From the NCBI GenBank assembly GCA_008727115.1, contig CP044131.1:124001-188000 (forward strand): DNA of 64,000 nucleotides. The letters are read 5' to 3'. The position numbers and the translations under genes were made by a program. The DNA is from Comamonas testosteroni. GTDB lineage: Bacteria > Pseudomonadota > Gammaproteobacteria > Burkholderiales > Burkholderiaceae_C. The notes under the pieces were generated by a model. That model did not search any database and had not been told where the DNA came from. It was given only the letters and a program-made list of their open reading frames with translations. Below are positions 8,213 to 18,255 of this stretch, in pieces (the first letter of the stretch is position 1; the number at the start of each line of letters is the position of its first letter).

Positions 8213-9466
8213 TCAGCGAGTGGTGATCGCCTGATCCAGCAGCTCCACCCAGTGCATCACGGGCACATCGGTGCCGTTTTGCAGATGGACGATGCAGCCC
8301 ATATTGGCCGAGAGAATGGCGGCGGGCTTGGCTGGCGCGAACGGCTCGTCCAGTGCGGCAATCTTGCGGTCGCGCAGCTGGTGCGAGATCTCGGGTTGCA
8401 GCACTGAATAGGTTCCGGCGGAGCCGCAGCACAGGTGCGATTCGGTACGTGCCACCCGCACATCAAAGCCCAGTTCGCGCAAAGCGCCTTCCACGCCGCC
8501 ACGCAGCTTCTGGCCGTGCTGCAGCGTGCAGGGCGGGTGGTAGGCCACGGGCGCCTTGGGCGTCTGCAACTGGCCCTGCAGCTTGGCGACCAGCTCGGGC
8601 AGCATGGCCGGCAGCAGCTCGCTCAGGTCCTTGGTCAACGCGCTGATGCGAGCGGCTTTTTCTGCGTATTGCGGCTCGTGGCGCAGCAGATGGCCGTATT
8701 CCTTGACGGTGGCGCCGCAGCCTGAGGCGTTCATCACAATGGCTTCGACCTCGCCGCGCTCCACCAGCGGCCACCAGGCATCGATATTGGCGCGCATCTG
8801 GGCCTTGCCGCCGTCCTGGTCGTTGAGGTGGAACTTCACCGCGCCGCAGCAGCCGGCATTGCCGGCAATCACGGTCTGCACGCCCACGGCGTCCAGCACA
8901 CGCGCCGTGGCGTAGTTGATGCGCGGCATCATGGCAGGTTGCACGCAGCCAGCGAGCAGCAGCACCTTGCGCGCATGTTCACGCGTGGGCCAGGTGCCTG
9001 CATCCTGTGCAGCGGGAATCTTTTCGGCCAGCGACTCGGGCAGCAAACCCTTGACGGCACGTCCCAGCTTGAGGGCCGGGGCAAACAGCGAGGAGTTCAT
9101 GCCCTCCTTGAGCAGCCAGCGCTGCAGCTTTTCACCTGTGGGTCGCTCGACCTGCTCGTCGACAAGCTTGCGGCCGATATCGACCAGGTGGCCGTACTGC
9201 ACGCCGCTGGGGCAGGTGGATTCGCAGTTGCGGCAGGTCAGGCAGCGGTCCAGGTGCTGCTGCGTGGAGCGCGTAGGTGTCTGGCCTTCCAGCACCTGCT
9301 TGATGAGGTAGATACGGCCACGCGGGCCGTCCAGCTCGTCACCCAGGGTCTGGTAGGTGGGGCAAGTAGCTGTGCAGAAGCCGCAGTGCACGCATTTGCG
9401 CAGGATGGCTTCGGCCTCCAGCCCTTCGGGTGTGGCGCGGTATTCGGGTGCGAGATTGGTTTGCAT
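8213..9466 (-). CDS. glcF: Glycolate oxidase iron-sulfur subunit GlcF
   Basis: GlcF carries electrons in the membrane-associated glycolate oxidase complex (GlcDEF), which converts glycolate to glyoxylate. The protein is 417 residues. Two ferredoxin-type [4Fe-4S] motifs are Cys25/28/31/35 (CVHCGFCTATC) and Cys75/78/81/85 (CLTCRNCESTC). The C-terminal half holds the CCG-type cysteine-rich domains (AGCCGAVKF, HLCCGSAGT). The ATG at 9466 has AAGGAA nine bases upstream, and glcE ends 16 bases before it, so the two are cotranscribed. glcD is not in this window. Confidence 0.95.
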   Translation of the reverse strand: MQTNLAPEYRATPEGLEAEAILRKCVHCGFCTATCPTYQTLGDELDGPRGRIYLIKQVLEGQTPTRSTQQHLDRCLTCRNCESTCPSGVQYGHLVDIGRKLVDEQVERPTGEKLQRWLLKEGMNSSLFAPALKLGRAVKGLLPESLAEKIPAAQDAGTWPTREHARKVLLLAGCVQPAMMPRINYATARVLDAVGVQTVIAGNAGCCGAVKFHLNDQDGGKAQMRANIDAWWPLVERGEVEAIVMNASGCGATVKEYGHLLRHEPQYAEKAARISALTKDLSELLPAMLPELVAKLQGQLQTPKAPVAYHPPCTLQHGQKLRGGVEGALRELGFDVRVARTESHLCCGSAGTYSVLQPEISHQLRDRKIAALDEPFAPAKPAAILSANMGCIVHLQNGTDVPVMHWVELLDQAITTR

Positions 9467-9482
9467 GCTGATTGATTCCTTG

Positions 9483-10628
9483 TTACCAATTCGCCGAAAG
9501 ACGGCCCACGTTGAAGATGCCTGCAGGGTCAAACGCCTGCTTGAGTCGCGCATGAATCTGCGCCGCCGTGCGGCCAGCGGCACTGCTTTGCGCATGCGCA
9601 TCAAAATCGCTTGTACCGCTTATCTGGTCTGCGCTTTCAGCTCTGAAAAGGGAAGCGGATCCGCCCGCAGCCTGCGCCAGTTGCTGCAGCGCAGCCGCAG
9701 CAGTACGCGGTGCCTGCACCCAGCGCTGGGCACCATGCCAGTCGATGAACGGGCCGATGGCATCAGTGGGCAGTTGCAGAGGGGCAGCCGTGGCAGGCAC
9801 TGACAGGCGCCACAGGCAATGCTCGGCAGCACGTTGCTGAAACCAGGGCAAGCTCAGGTCGCGGCTGGCGCTCCAGTCTGCTGCAACGGCCTCGGTATCC
9901 AGGCGCTCTCCGCCCAGGCGCAGGCAGGCGGCTTGTACGGCGGCACGGGCACCGCGCAGGCGCAGATACAGCGTGCCGCTGCTGCCTTCTTCCTGCAACC
10001 AGTTGCTGGCGTTCAGCGGCAGCGGCTGGCCGCCCCACTGGTTGAGCCACTGCAGCGCCTGCTGCTGGCTGCAGTCGTCAAAGCGCAGCGTGGCCTCGGC
10101 CACAGGGCGGGGCAGCACCTTGAGGCTGACCTCGGTAATCAGGCCCAGCGTGCCCCAGCTGCCTGCCATCAGGCGCGAGACGTCATAGCCCGCCACGTTC
10201 TTCATGACCTGGCCGCCATAGCGCAGCACTTCGCCCTGGCCGTTGATCATCTCCAGCCCCAGTACAAAGTCGCGCACGGCACCTACATTGGCGCGTGAGG
10301 GCCCGGAAAGGCCTGCGGCCACCATGCCACCCACGGTGCTGCCCGCGCCAAAGTGCGGCGGCTCGAAGGCCAGGCATTGGCCTTGAGCGGCCAGAGTCGC
10401 TTCCAGCTCGGCCAGTGGCGTGCCGGCCAGCGCCGTGACTACCAGTTCGCTGGGTTCGTAGCTGACGATGCCGCTGAGTGCGCGGGTATCGAGCAGCTCA
10501 CCCTGCAGCGTCAGGCCATAGAAGTCCTTGCTGCCGCCGCCGCGAATGCGCAGTGGTGTTTTGTCATGGGCAGCGGAACGAATACGGTCGCTGAGGGCTT
10601 TGATGTGGCTGGTGGTGGCTGAATCCAT
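9483..10628 (-). CDS. glcE: Glycolate oxidase FAD-binding subunit GlcE
   Basis: GlcE is the second FAD-binding subunit of glycolate oxidase. The 381-residue product has the PCMH-type FAD domain near the N-terminus (IRGGGSKDFYG, then GAGSTVGGMVAAGLSGP and RDFVLGL) and a shorter C-terminal domain than GlcD. The start is uncertain: ATG at 10628 gives MDSATTSH, while ATG at 10667 would add 13 residues; neither has a strong ribosome binding site. It lies directly upstream of glcF. The minus-strand terminator at 10706-10736 separates it from the amtB operon, so it needs its own promoter within about 80 bases. Confidence 0.92.
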   Translation of the reverse strand: MDSATTSHIKALSDRIRSAAHDKTPLRIRGGGSKDFYGLTLQGELLDTRALSGIVSYEPSELVVTALAGTPLAELEATLAAQGQCLAFEPPHFGAGSTVGGMVAAGLSGPSRANVGAVRDFVLGLEMINGQGEVLRYGGQVMKNVAGYDVSRLMAGSWGTLGLITEVSLKVLPRPVAEATLRFDDCSQQQALQWLNQWGGQPLPLNASNWLQEEGSSGTLYLRLRGARAAVQAACLRLGGERLDTEAVAADWSASRDLSLPWFQQRAAEHCLWRLSVPATAAPLQLPTDAIGPFIDWHGAQRWVQAPRTAAAALQQLAQAAGGSASLFRAESADQISGTSDFDAHAQSSAAGRTAAQIHARLKQAFDPAGIFNVGRLSANW

Positions 10629-10705
10629 GGCTACGCATGGTAGCCGCAGCACTCGTGCGTGGGACATGGGAGTGCTTTGATTTTTTTGAAACGCTTGCTT
10701 GAATT

Positions 10706-10736
10706 AAAAAAGCCCCGCAGCTGACGCCGCGGGGCA
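10706..10736 (-). terminator. Terminator downstream of amtB operon
   Basis: On the minus strand GCCCCGC (10735-10729) pairs with GCGGGGC (10718-10712), followed by six T (complement of the A-run 10706-10711). It is positioned to end the TorF-glnK-amtB transcript. Confidence 0.85.
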
Positions 10737-10824
10737 AGGTAATGAAACTGAACTGCAGAAAGTCAATTTCTTCAATTTGCGAAGTGTCTGCTTGGGTCGC
10801 TGGTGCTTGAAAGAGCCAGAGATA

Positions 10825-10896
10825 CCGAGCAAGAGCCGCCTCGCAGCGAAGGTATCGTCCCCCTTTTAGGGGGAAGCGGCAAAGCCGCTCAGGGGG
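10825..10896 (-). repeat. 3'-end repeat element, copy 2 (after amtB)
   Basis: This is the second ~75-bp element directly after a minus-strand stop codon. Its first stem reads AGCGGC-TTT-GCCGCT, whereas copies 1 and 3 have AGGCGC and GCGCCT; both arms changed together. The CCCCCT/AGGGGG stem follows. It precedes the true terminator at 10706-10736. Confidence 0.8.
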
Positions 10897-12240
10897 TTAT
10901 CGTGTGTATGCGACTTCTCCGTGAGAAGAAATGTCCAGGCCCTGGCGTTCGGACTCTTCAGAGACACGCAAACCCACGGTCAGATCGGCAATCTTGTAGG
11001 CCACGTAGGAGACCACACCGGACCAGACGATAGTCACCAGCACGCTCTCGAGTTGCACCCACAGCTGATGCGCCATGCTGTAGCCCTCGGGCTCGATGCC
11101 GCCCAGACCCGATGCACAGAACACGCCGGTCAGGATGGCACCCAGAATGCCGCCCACACCATGCACGCCGAACACGTCGCAGACATCATCGACCTTGAGC
11201 AGGCGCTTGAGACCGGACACGCCCCAGAAGCACAGCGGGCCAGCGATGATGCCCATCACGATGGAGCCCATGGGGCCGACGAAGCCGGCGGCGGGTGTGA
11301 TGCAGACGAGACCGGCCACGGCACCCGAGGCTGCGCCCAGCATGGAGGCCTTGCCACGCAGCAGTGCTTCGGCGGTAATCCAGGACAGGGCCGCAGCGCC
11401 GGTGGCAACGATGGTGTTGACAAAGGCCAGACCCGCAGCGCCGTTGGCAGCACCTGCAGAGCCTGCGTTAAAGCCGAACCAGCCCACCCACAGCAGCGAG
11501 GCGCCCACCATGGTCAGCGTCAGGCTGTGCGGTGGCAGGGCTTCCTTGCCAAAGCCGATGCGCTTGCCCAGCATGTAGGCGCCCACCAGACCGGCGATAG
11601 CGGCGTTGATGTGCACCACGGTGCCACCTGCAAAGTCCAGCGCGCCGTCTTCGGCCAGCAGGCCGCCGCCCCACACCATGTGGGCCATGGGGATGTAGCT
11701 GAAGGTGAACCACAGCACGCAGAAGATGATCACGGCGGCGAACTTGATGCGCTCGGCAAACGCGCCCACGATCAGTGCCACGGTGATGGCGGCGAAGGTG
11801 GACTGGAAGGCCACGAACACATATTCGGGAATGGTGGCCAGCATGTGCGACAGCGTGTCGGGCGTGATGCCCATGAGGAACAGCTTGTCGAAGCTGCCAA
11901 AGAACTTGCCTTCGCCACCAAAGGCCAGCGTGTAGCCGTAGATGACCCAGAGCAAGGTAATGAGCGAGAAGATCACGAATACCTGTGCCAGCACGCTCAG
12001 CATGTTCTTGCTGCGTACCAGTCCGCCGTAGAACAGGGCCAGGCCGGGGATGATCATCAGAATCACCAGCATGGTGGAGGTCAGCATCCAGGCGGTGTCA
12101 CCCGCGCTCAGCGCAGGGACAGCTTCCACAGCGGCGGCCACAGCAGGAGCGGTAGCCGGGGCAGCTTCTTGCGCCAGGGCGGCGGCGCTGGCAGCCAGCA
12201 GACCCAGTCCCAGGCCTGCACTCAAGAGTTTCTTAGTCAT
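10897..12240 (-). CDS. amtB: Ammonium transporter AmtB
   Basis: AmtB is the trimeric inner-membrane ammonium channel. The 447-residue precursor has a cleavable signal peptide (residues 1-24, LAAS...ALAQ), an Ala/Pro-rich spacer and 11 transmembrane helices. The twin-histidine pore residues are His210 (GTVVHINAA) and His360 (DVFGVHGVGG). GlnK, encoded 35 bases upstream, blocks the channel when nitrogen is plentiful; its operon position supports this. Regulation is probably through the sigma-54/NtrC region at 13431-13599. A 3'-end repeat element begins right after the stop. Confidence 0.97.
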   Translation of the reverse strand: MTKKLLSAGLGLGLLAASAAALAQEAAPATAPAVAAAVEAVPALSAGDTAWMLTSTMLVILMIIPGLALFYGGLVRSKNMLSVLAQVFVIFSLITLLWVIYGYTLAFGGEGKFFGSFDKLFLMGITPDTLSHMLATIPEYVFVAFQSTFAAITVALIVGAFAERIKFAAVIIFCVLWFTFSYIPMAHMVWGGGLLAEDGALDFAGGTVVHINAAIAGLVGAYMLGKRIGFGKEALPPHSLTLTMVGASLLWVGWFGFNAGSAGAANGAAGLAFVNTIVATGAAALSWITAEALLRGKASMLGAASGAVAGLVCITPAAGFVGPMGSIVMGIIAGPLCFWGVSGLKRLLKVDDVCDVFGVHGVGGILGAILTGVFCASGLGGIEPEGYSMAHQLWVQLESVLVTIVWSGVVSYVAYKIADLTVGLRVSEESERQGLDISSHGEVAYTR

Positions 12241-12275
12241 GGCAATTTCTCTTTCGCGAAGTCAGTGAGTGGGGC

Positions 12276-13384
<1,109 letters not shown>

Positions 13385-13430
13385 TCTGGGTTCCTCCGAT
13401 TGGCAAAAAAAGATTTGTCAGAACGGATAA

Positions 13431-13446
13431 AGCACAGACCGTGCCA
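13431..13446 (-). promoter_or_regulatory. Sigma-54 (-24/-12) promoter of TorF-glnK-amtB
   Basis: The minus strand reads TGGCACGGTCTGTGCT, matching TGGCAC-N5-TTGCW with one mismatch (GTGC for TTGC). The start point would be near 13420, giving a leader of about 35 nt to the ATG at 13384. Confidence 0.75.
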
Positions 13447-13511
13447 GCAGCCCTGCACTCTTGTGCAACGCCCTAGTTTCAGGGTGAGGGCATGCAGTGG
13501 CGCGGCAGATA

Positions 13512-13528
13512 TGCACTGCTTCAGTGCA
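13512..13528. promoter_or_regulatory. NtrC-like binding site (proximal)
   Basis: TGCACT-GCTTC-AGTGCA is a perfect dyad with the NtrC spacing (consensus TGCACC-N5-GGTGCA), about 100 bp upstream of the inferred sigma-54 start site. Confidence 0.65.
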
Positions 13529-13582
13529 AAAGAGAGGCCTTCGCTTGCCCAAGGAATGCATGACTCAGACTGGCCCAGAAAT

Positions 13583-13599
13583 GGCACCGAAATGGTGCA
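13583..13599. promoter_or_regulatory. NtrC-like binding site (distal)
   Basis: GGCACC-GAAAT-GGTGCA differs from the NtrC consensus by one base. Its centre is 71 bp from the proximal site, close to seven helical turns. Both sites are typical enhancer positions. Confidence 0.65.
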
Positions 13600-13885
13600 T
13601 CTGCAGGCCTACATTTGTTGACATCTTTGGGGCTGAGCAGAGACAATCGGGCTCCCTCCTGGCACGGTACTCGATCCAGTCGGAATGAACGCTTCCCCAG
13701 TTTTCAGCCGGCTTCAGGTTTTCCAGTCCCGATCCCCGTGCCTTTGTGCTCAGAACGCATGCCTATTCGTTCTCAGACACGTCTCTTTGCCAACCCTGGT
13801 TGGTGCATCACTTGAATACCGGCCCGGACTGCGCGTCTGCGGCGGCTTGTTCATTTCCCCATCTTTTGTTTATTCGGAGTCTCGA

Positions 13886-14404
13886 ATGTTGATTCGTCTT
13901 TCCAAATCCGTCATGGTGCTGGCCATGGCTTTCTTTGCCACGCTGGTTGCCTTCGGCAATATCACCGACTACGCCACCAACTTTGCCTTTGTCCACCATG
14001 TCTTCCTGATGGACACCACCTTCCCGGGCAACGGCATCATGTACCGCGCCATAGAGCAGGAGTGGGTGCACCACGCAGGCTATATCGGCATCATTGCGCT
14101 GGAGACGCTGACCGCCGTGCTGTGCTGGGTCGGGGGCTTCAAGCTGCTCAAGGCCCGCAACACCGCTCCCAAGGTGTTTCGCGCTGCCAAGAACTGGGCC
14201 ATTGCCGGCCTGACCCTGGGCTTTCTGACCTGGCAGGTGGCTTTCATGTCCGTGGGCGGTGAGTGGTTCGGCATGTGGATGTCCAAGCAATGGAATGGCG
14301 TGCCCGATGCCTTCCGTTTCTTCATCACGCTGCTGATTGTGCTCATCTATCTGACCATGGATAACGATGCGCTGCCCGAGCAGCAGGAAGCCGCTAAACG
14401 CTGA
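13886..14404 (+). CDS. DUF2165-type small integral membrane protein
   Basis: The 172-residue product has about four hydrophobic segments (near residues 8-27, 65-85, 105-125 and 145-163). The conserved stretch NITDYATNFAFVHHVFLMDTT, shortened here, with FPGN and a later WQVAFM-EWFGMWMSKQWNG block is typical of the predicted small integral membrane (DUF2165) family. Function is unknown. The ATG at 13886 follows CGGAG and starts just before TM1; the frame is open upstream to 13685 but contains no signal or domain. It has its own terminator, so it is monocistronic. It is divergent from the nitrogen operon, with the NtrC-like sites in between. Confidence 0.8.
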   Translation: MLIRLSKSVMVLAMAFFATLVAFGNITDYATNFAFVHHVFLMDTTFPGNGIMYRAIEQEWVHHAGYIGIIALETLTAVLCWVGGFKLLKARNTAPKVFRAAKNWAIAGLTLGFLTWQVAFMSVGGEWFGMWMSKQWNGVPDAFRFFITLLIVLIYLTMDNDALPEQQEAAKR

Positions 14405-14438
14405 AAAATGGCGGTGCGAATGCACCGCTGTTCAACGT

Positions 14439-14476
14439 AAAAAAGCCTGCTGACAGTGCGTCAGCAGGCTTTTTGT
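14439..14476. terminator. Bidirectional terminator, DUF2165 gene and sulfatase
   Basis: AAAAGCCTGCTGA (14441-14453) pairs with TCAGCAGGCTTTT (14461-14473) across a 7-nt loop, with A/T tails on both sides. Confidence 0.9.
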
Positions 14477-14483
14477 TTGGGTC

Positions 14484-15812
14484 TTAGTAACTGGCCTGAG
14501 GCAGATCGTTTCTGGTGAACACCAGCGAGACTTTGGCCTCCTCGGGAATCGGCGGCAGGCTCTGGTTCCACTGTTCCCAGGCGGTGCGCAACTCGTTCAA
14601 TTTCTGCGGCTCGCGCTCACGAAGATTGGCGCGCTCGCGTGGGTCCTGCGTGATGTTGAACAGGTACTCGATGCCTTCGATCTGCAGATATTTCCAGTCA
14701 CCACGAATCAGCGCTTTTTGCGCGCGGTGCTTCATGCGCCAGGCCAGGTCGCGCTCAGGCTCCCAGCTCTGGTCTTGCATCAGCGGCAGCAGGCTGATGC
14801 CGTCTTGCGGATAGTCGGGGTGGGCATCCACGCCAGCGGCTGCCAGGAAGGTGGTGGACCAGTCCATGGTCAGATTCGGCGTGTCGCACACGGCACCTGC
14901 AGCCATGCGGGCCGGCCAGCGGGCCAGCAAGGGCACGCGAATGCCGCCTTCGAGCAAGTCCATCTTCTGGCCGACGAAGGGCCAGGTGTTGGAGAAGCGC
15001 TCGCCGCCGTTGTCGCTGGTAAAGACGATGAGCGTGTTCTCGCTCATGCCTTGCTCTTCCAGTGCATCCAGCAGCCAGCCAATGCCTTCGTCCATGTGGT
15101 GAATCATGCGCTGGTAGGTATCAATGGAGCCGCCATCCACATGCTTGCCCATGCCCTTGAGGCGCTCGGACTCGGCGCGGTCATCACGCGTGAGCCAGGG
15201 CCAGTGCGGGGCACTGTAGTGCAGCGACAGATAAAACGGCTTATCGCTCGTCTGGCGCTTGACGAAATCCACGGCGCGGCGGCTGAGCAGATCGGTCAGA
15301 TAGCCGTCTTCTTCATGCGGCTCTTCGTTGAGCCAGAAGTCGGGTCGGCCGCGCGGGTCGCAGTGGGCAAAGTAATCATTGCCGCCGGCATGAAAACCGT
15401 AGAACTCTTCGTAGCCCGATTGGCGCGGGCCGAAGTGGGGCGGGTAGCCCAGATGCCATTTGCCGATGAGCGCCGTTGCATAGCCCGCATCGCGCAGCAG
15501 CGATGCCACCGTGGGGTGGTCGGGCGGCAGGCCCAGTACCTTGTCGCCATGCACGCTGGCAATCGGCTCCTCGGCCGCACCGCGCAGACGGTATTGCCAG
15601 CGGCCCGTGGCCAGCGCAAAGCGCGTGGGCGAGCACACGGCGGAGTTGGCATAGCCGCGCGTAAAGCGCAGGCCCTGGGCGGCCATGGCATCCAGCCGGG
15701 GCGATACATCGGTTGCGTTGTTGTGCGCATCGCGTGCGCCGGTGCAGCCCAGGTCGGCATAGCCCAGATCATCGGCCAGGATGAAGATCAGATTGGGGCG
15801 GGGATCGGTCAT
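14484..15812 (-). CDS. Type I sulfatase (arylsulfatase family)
   Basis: The 442-residue enzyme hydrolyses sulfate esters of an unknown organic substrate. The formylglycine motif CxPxR is Cys60-Ser-Pro-Thr-Arg64; Cys60 must be oxidised to formylglycine by a separate enzyme not found here. Asp14 and Asp15 (ILADDLGY) and DNGG later are metal ligands. The alkaline-phosphatase fold ends with the usual C-terminal small domain (RGDWKYL, LFNITQDPRERANL). I chose the ATG at 15812 (MTDPRPNLIFI); an ATG at 15872 would add 20 residues. No signal peptide is evident, so it may be cytoplasmic. Confidence 0.9.
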   Translation of the reverse strand: MTDPRPNLIFILADDLGYADLGCTGARDAHNNATDVSPRLDAMAAQGLRFTRGYANSAVCSPTRFALATGRWQYRLRGAAEEPIASVHGDKVLGLPPDHPTVASLLRDAGYATALIGKWHLGYPPHFGPRQSGYEEFYGFHAGGNDYFAHCDPRGRPDFWLNEEPHEEDGYLTDLLSRRAVDFVKRQTSDKPFYLSLHYSAPHWPWLTRDDRAESERLKGMGKHVDGGSIDTYQRMIHHMDEGIGWLLDALEEQGMSENTLIVFTSDNGGERFSNTWPFVGQKMDLLEGGIRVPLLARWPARMAAGAVCDTPNLTMDWSTTFLAAAGVDAHPDYPQDGISLLPLMQDQSWEPERDLAWRMKHRAQKALIRGDWKYLQIEGIEYLFNITQDPRERANLREREPQKLNELRTAWEQWNQSLPPIPEEAKVSLVFTRNDLPQASY

Positions 15813-15871
15813 AAGTGGTGATTGCGCAGAGTCTGCAAAAACAGGAGCTGTTGCCGCTTGTCTGTAAAGCA

Positions 15872-15895
15872 TTTCAGATTCTTTTCAATCTGAAA
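15872..15895. promoter_or_regulatory. Inverted repeat upstream of the sulfatase gene
   Basis: TTTCAGATT (15872-15880) and AATCTGAAA (15887-15895) are perfect 9-bp arms around six bases. It lies about 60 bases before the chosen sulfatase start and touches the alternative start, so it may be an operator. Next to it (15900-15930) is a degenerate inverted match to the ~40-bp repeat. Confidence 0.4.
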
Positions 15896-15983
15896 GTGAA
15901 TAACAGCAAGCGCTACAAGCTCCTAAAAATTTCTATCTGTATTGAGAGTTGTACTTCCCGCAGGCATGCCCTAGGTCAGGGAC

Positions 15984-16058
15984 GGCGAGCAAGAGCCGCC
16001 TCGCGGCGAAGGCGTCGTCCCCCTTGAGGGGGAAGGCGCGCAGCGCCTCAGGGGGTGT
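15984..16058 (-). repeat. 3'-end repeat element, copy 3 (after a Bug receptor gene)
   Basis: On the minus strand the element starts one base or so past the stop codon, with AGGCGC-TGC-GCGCCT, then CCCCCT-CA-AGGGGG and the GAGGCGGCTCTTGCTCGCC tail. It matches copy 2 closely in the tail and copy 1 in the first stem. Confidence 0.8.
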
Positions 16059-17051
16059 TCAAGGCTTAAATCCCGAACGCTGCACCACCGGCGCCCATTG
16101 CGCCCGGTAGGTCTTGAGCATGGCTTCGGTCTGCGCCGCGCTGCTGACCACAGGCTCCAGTTTGGAGGCGGCAAATTTCTTCTGGGTGTCGGGGTCTTTC
16201 ATGACCTCCTGCACCAGTTCGGACAGGCGCTGTACCGTGGCGGGTGCCATGCTCTGCGGTGCAAACAAGGTGTTCCAGCCCGTGCCGACCAGGTTCACGC
16301 CCAGCTCCTTGAGCGTGGGAATATTCGGTGCCATGGGGCTGCGCTTGTCGCCCGAAGTCGCCAGCACGCGCAGCTTGCCCGCTTCGTGCTGGGTGACTTG
16401 CGTGTCGAAGGTATCCACCGCAATCGGCACCTGGCCGCCCATGAGGTCGGTGAGCAGCGGGCCGGAGCCTTTGTAGCCCACGACTTCGACGGGCACCTTG
16501 GCCGCTTCGCCCAGCATCAGCGCAAAGAAGTGGGGCAGGCTGCCCGTGGCAGGAACGCCGAAATTGGCTTGCTGCGGATTGGCCTTGAGCCAGGCCAACA
16601 GATGCTGCAACTCCTTGACAGGCACGGCGCTGGCCACAGCCAGACCGAACTCATAGCGGTTGACTTCGCTAATGGCGCGGAAGTCCTTTTCCGGGTCATA
16701 GCCCGAGTCCGGAAACACCATCGGCGCCACCACCATGACGGCGGGGTTGGCCAGCAAAATAGCGGGTTGCGCTGCGGGTGCGTTCTTCACGTACTGGGCG
16801 GACAAGCGGCCACCGGCGCCGGGCTTGTTTTCCACAATCACCGGGCTGCTCAGCTTGGCCTGCAGCTTGTCTGCGACCAGGCGTGCCACGCGGTCGGTTG
16901 CGCCACCGGGCGGGTAGCCGACCACGATGCGCAGCGGGGTCTTGTTGGGGAACAAAGGGCTGGCTTCTGGGGTCTGCGCGATGCCGCTGCCCAGCAAGCC
17001 TGCGCTCAGGCCGAGCCCCGCCGCGAGCTTGCCGAAGATTCTTCTTTGCAT
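16059..17051 (-). CDS. Bug/TctC-family periplasmic solute receptor
   Basis: The 330-residue protein is a tripartite tricarboxylate transporter (TTT) substrate-binding receptor. Residues 1-25 form a signal peptide (LAAGLGLSAGLLGSGIAQ). The signature LRIVVGYPPGGATDRVARLVADKL and VIVENKPGAGG of the Bug family follows. The ligand is probably a carboxylate, but no TctA/TctB membrane genes are adjacent, so it is one of the many orphan receptors typical of this lineage. The ATG at 17051 has GGAGAG upstream. It lies 140 bases after another Bug gene in the same direction. Confidence 0.93.
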   Translation of the reverse strand: MQRRIFGKLAAGLGLSAGLLGSGIAQTPEASPLFPNKTPLRIVVGYPPGGATDRVARLVADKLQAKLSSPVIVENKPGAGGRLSAQYVKNAPAAQPAILLANPAVMVVAPMVFPDSGYDPEKDFRAISEVNRYEFGLAVASAVPVKELQHLLAWLKANPQQANFGVPATGSLPHFFALMLGEAAKVPVEVVGYKGSGPLLTDLMGGQVPIAVDTFDTQVTQHEAGKLRVLATSGDKRSPMAPNIPTLKELGVNLVGTGWNTLFAPQSMAPATVQRLSELVQEVMKDPDTQKKFAASKLEPVVSSAAQTEAMLKTYRAQWAPVVQRSGFKP

Positions 17052-17191
17052 CGTTATGTCTCTCCTGGTCTGTGGTCCGCGCCGGTACCGGCTCGCGAAT
17101 TCACACCATTAATGATTGGAAACCGGGCAGTGTAGGTGGACTCCGGCACCGGCCTGAAATGCTCAGATGGCCGGCGCCCGTGCCCGAGGCA

Positions 17192-18163
17192 TCAATCGGG
17201 TTTCAGATTGATCTTGCGGGTCAGCGCTTCCCATTTGTCGGAGATCTCGCGCACCCTGGCCTGGGCCTGCTCGGGGCTGCTACCCACCATCTCGATATCC
17301 ACGGCCTTGACTCGCTCCTGCTGCTGCGGCGAGCGGATGGCGGCATCCATGGCTGCGAGAAAGCGCTTCTGGATCTCGGCAGGAACGCCCTTGGGGGCGG
17401 CGAGCAACAGCCAGTAAGTGCCGTCGAAATCGGGGTAGCCCGACTCGGCAATCGTGGGCAATGTCGGCAGCAGCGGCGAGCGCGTGCGGCCCGAGGTGGC
17501 CAGGGCGGTGACGCGACCGCTCTGTATCTGTGGCAGCACCGTGGGTGCCGCCAGGAAGCCGCAGTTCACCTGGCCGCCCATGAGGTCCTGCATGGCCGGT
17601 GCCGGCCCCTTGTAGGGCACGTGCACCATTTTCACGCCGGTGCTGGACAGCAGCGACTCCATGACCAGATGACCGGGCGAGCCCGCGCCACCCGTGGCAT
17701 AGGTCAGCTCGCGCGATTTGGCGGCCTCGAGCATGTCCTTGACGGACTTGAAGCCGAGGCTGGGGTTGCAGATCAGGGTCTGCGAAAACCTGGCGGCAGC
17801 GTTGAGCACCACGATGGCATCGCTGGAGTAGCCGATGTTCTTGTAGATATGCTTGTTGACGGTGAGCACCGGGTCCATGGCCCACAGCCATGTGTAGCCG
17901 TCGGCCGGGGCGCGGGCGACCTCGGCCGCACCGATATTGCCATTGGCACCGGCCCGGTTCTCGACGATCACGGCTTGACCTAGCGCCTTTTGCACGGCCG
18001 CCGCGAGCGGGCGCACGGCGATGTCGGAAGGGCCGGCTGGCGGCGTGGGAACGATGATGCGTATGGGCTTGGCGGGCCAGTTGTCGGCAGCATGGGATGC
18101 CGTCAGAAGCGCGGCGGCCGCCAGCCCGGCCAGAGTGCGGCGGGCGATACGAGTGCAAAGCAT
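17192..18163 (-). CDS. Bug/TctC-family periplasmic solute receptor
   Basis: The 323-residue receptor has a signal peptide (residues 1-25, RTLAGLAAAALLTASHA) and the family motifs PIRIIVPTPPAGPSDIAVRPLA and VIVENRAGANGNIGAAEVA. The ATG at 18163 follows AGGAGA with good spacing; a start at 18193 would add ten residues that are not signal-like. It is divergently arranged with the MarR-family gene at 18256, and two dyads lie in the 92-bp gap, so MarR control is likely. No transporter membrane subunits are nearby. Confidence 0.93.
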   Translation of the reverse strand: MLCTRIARRTLAGLAAAALLTASHAADNWPAKPIRIIVPTPPAGPSDIAVRPLAAAVQKALGQAVIVENRAGANGNIGAAEVARAPADGYTWLWAMDPVLTVNKHIYKNIGYSSDAIVVLNAAARFSQTLICNPSLGFKSVKDMLEAAKSRELTYATGGAGSPGHLVMESLLSSTGVKMVHVPYKGPAPAMQDLMGGQVNCGFLAAPTVLPQIQSGRVTALATSGRTRSPLLPTLPTIAESGYPDFDGTYWLLLAAPKGVPAEIQKRFLAAMDAAIRSPQQQERVKAVDIEMVGSSPEQAQARVREISDKWEALTRKINLKPD

Positions 18164-18190
18164 GGTGTCTCCTGTCGTTTTCTTTGGAGC

Positions 18191-18227
18191 CACTGTAAGC
18201 AGTGACTCGATAATGGATCTAATCCAT
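18191..18227. promoter_or_regulatory. Two dyads between Bug gene and marR gene
   Basis: CACTG-N4-CAGTG (18191-18204) and ATGGAT-CTA-ATCCAT (18213-18227) sit in the short divergent promoter region. Either could be the operator of the adjacent MarR-family repressor; the 15-bp AT-rich dyad is the better fit. Confidence 0.5.
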
Positions 18228-18255
18228 CATTCCTAGAGAAAACCCACAAAGACCC

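Noticed and set aside
13454..13467. TGCACTCTTGTGCA as a third NtrC site
   Set aside because: The spacing between half sites is three bases too short for the NtrC dyad.
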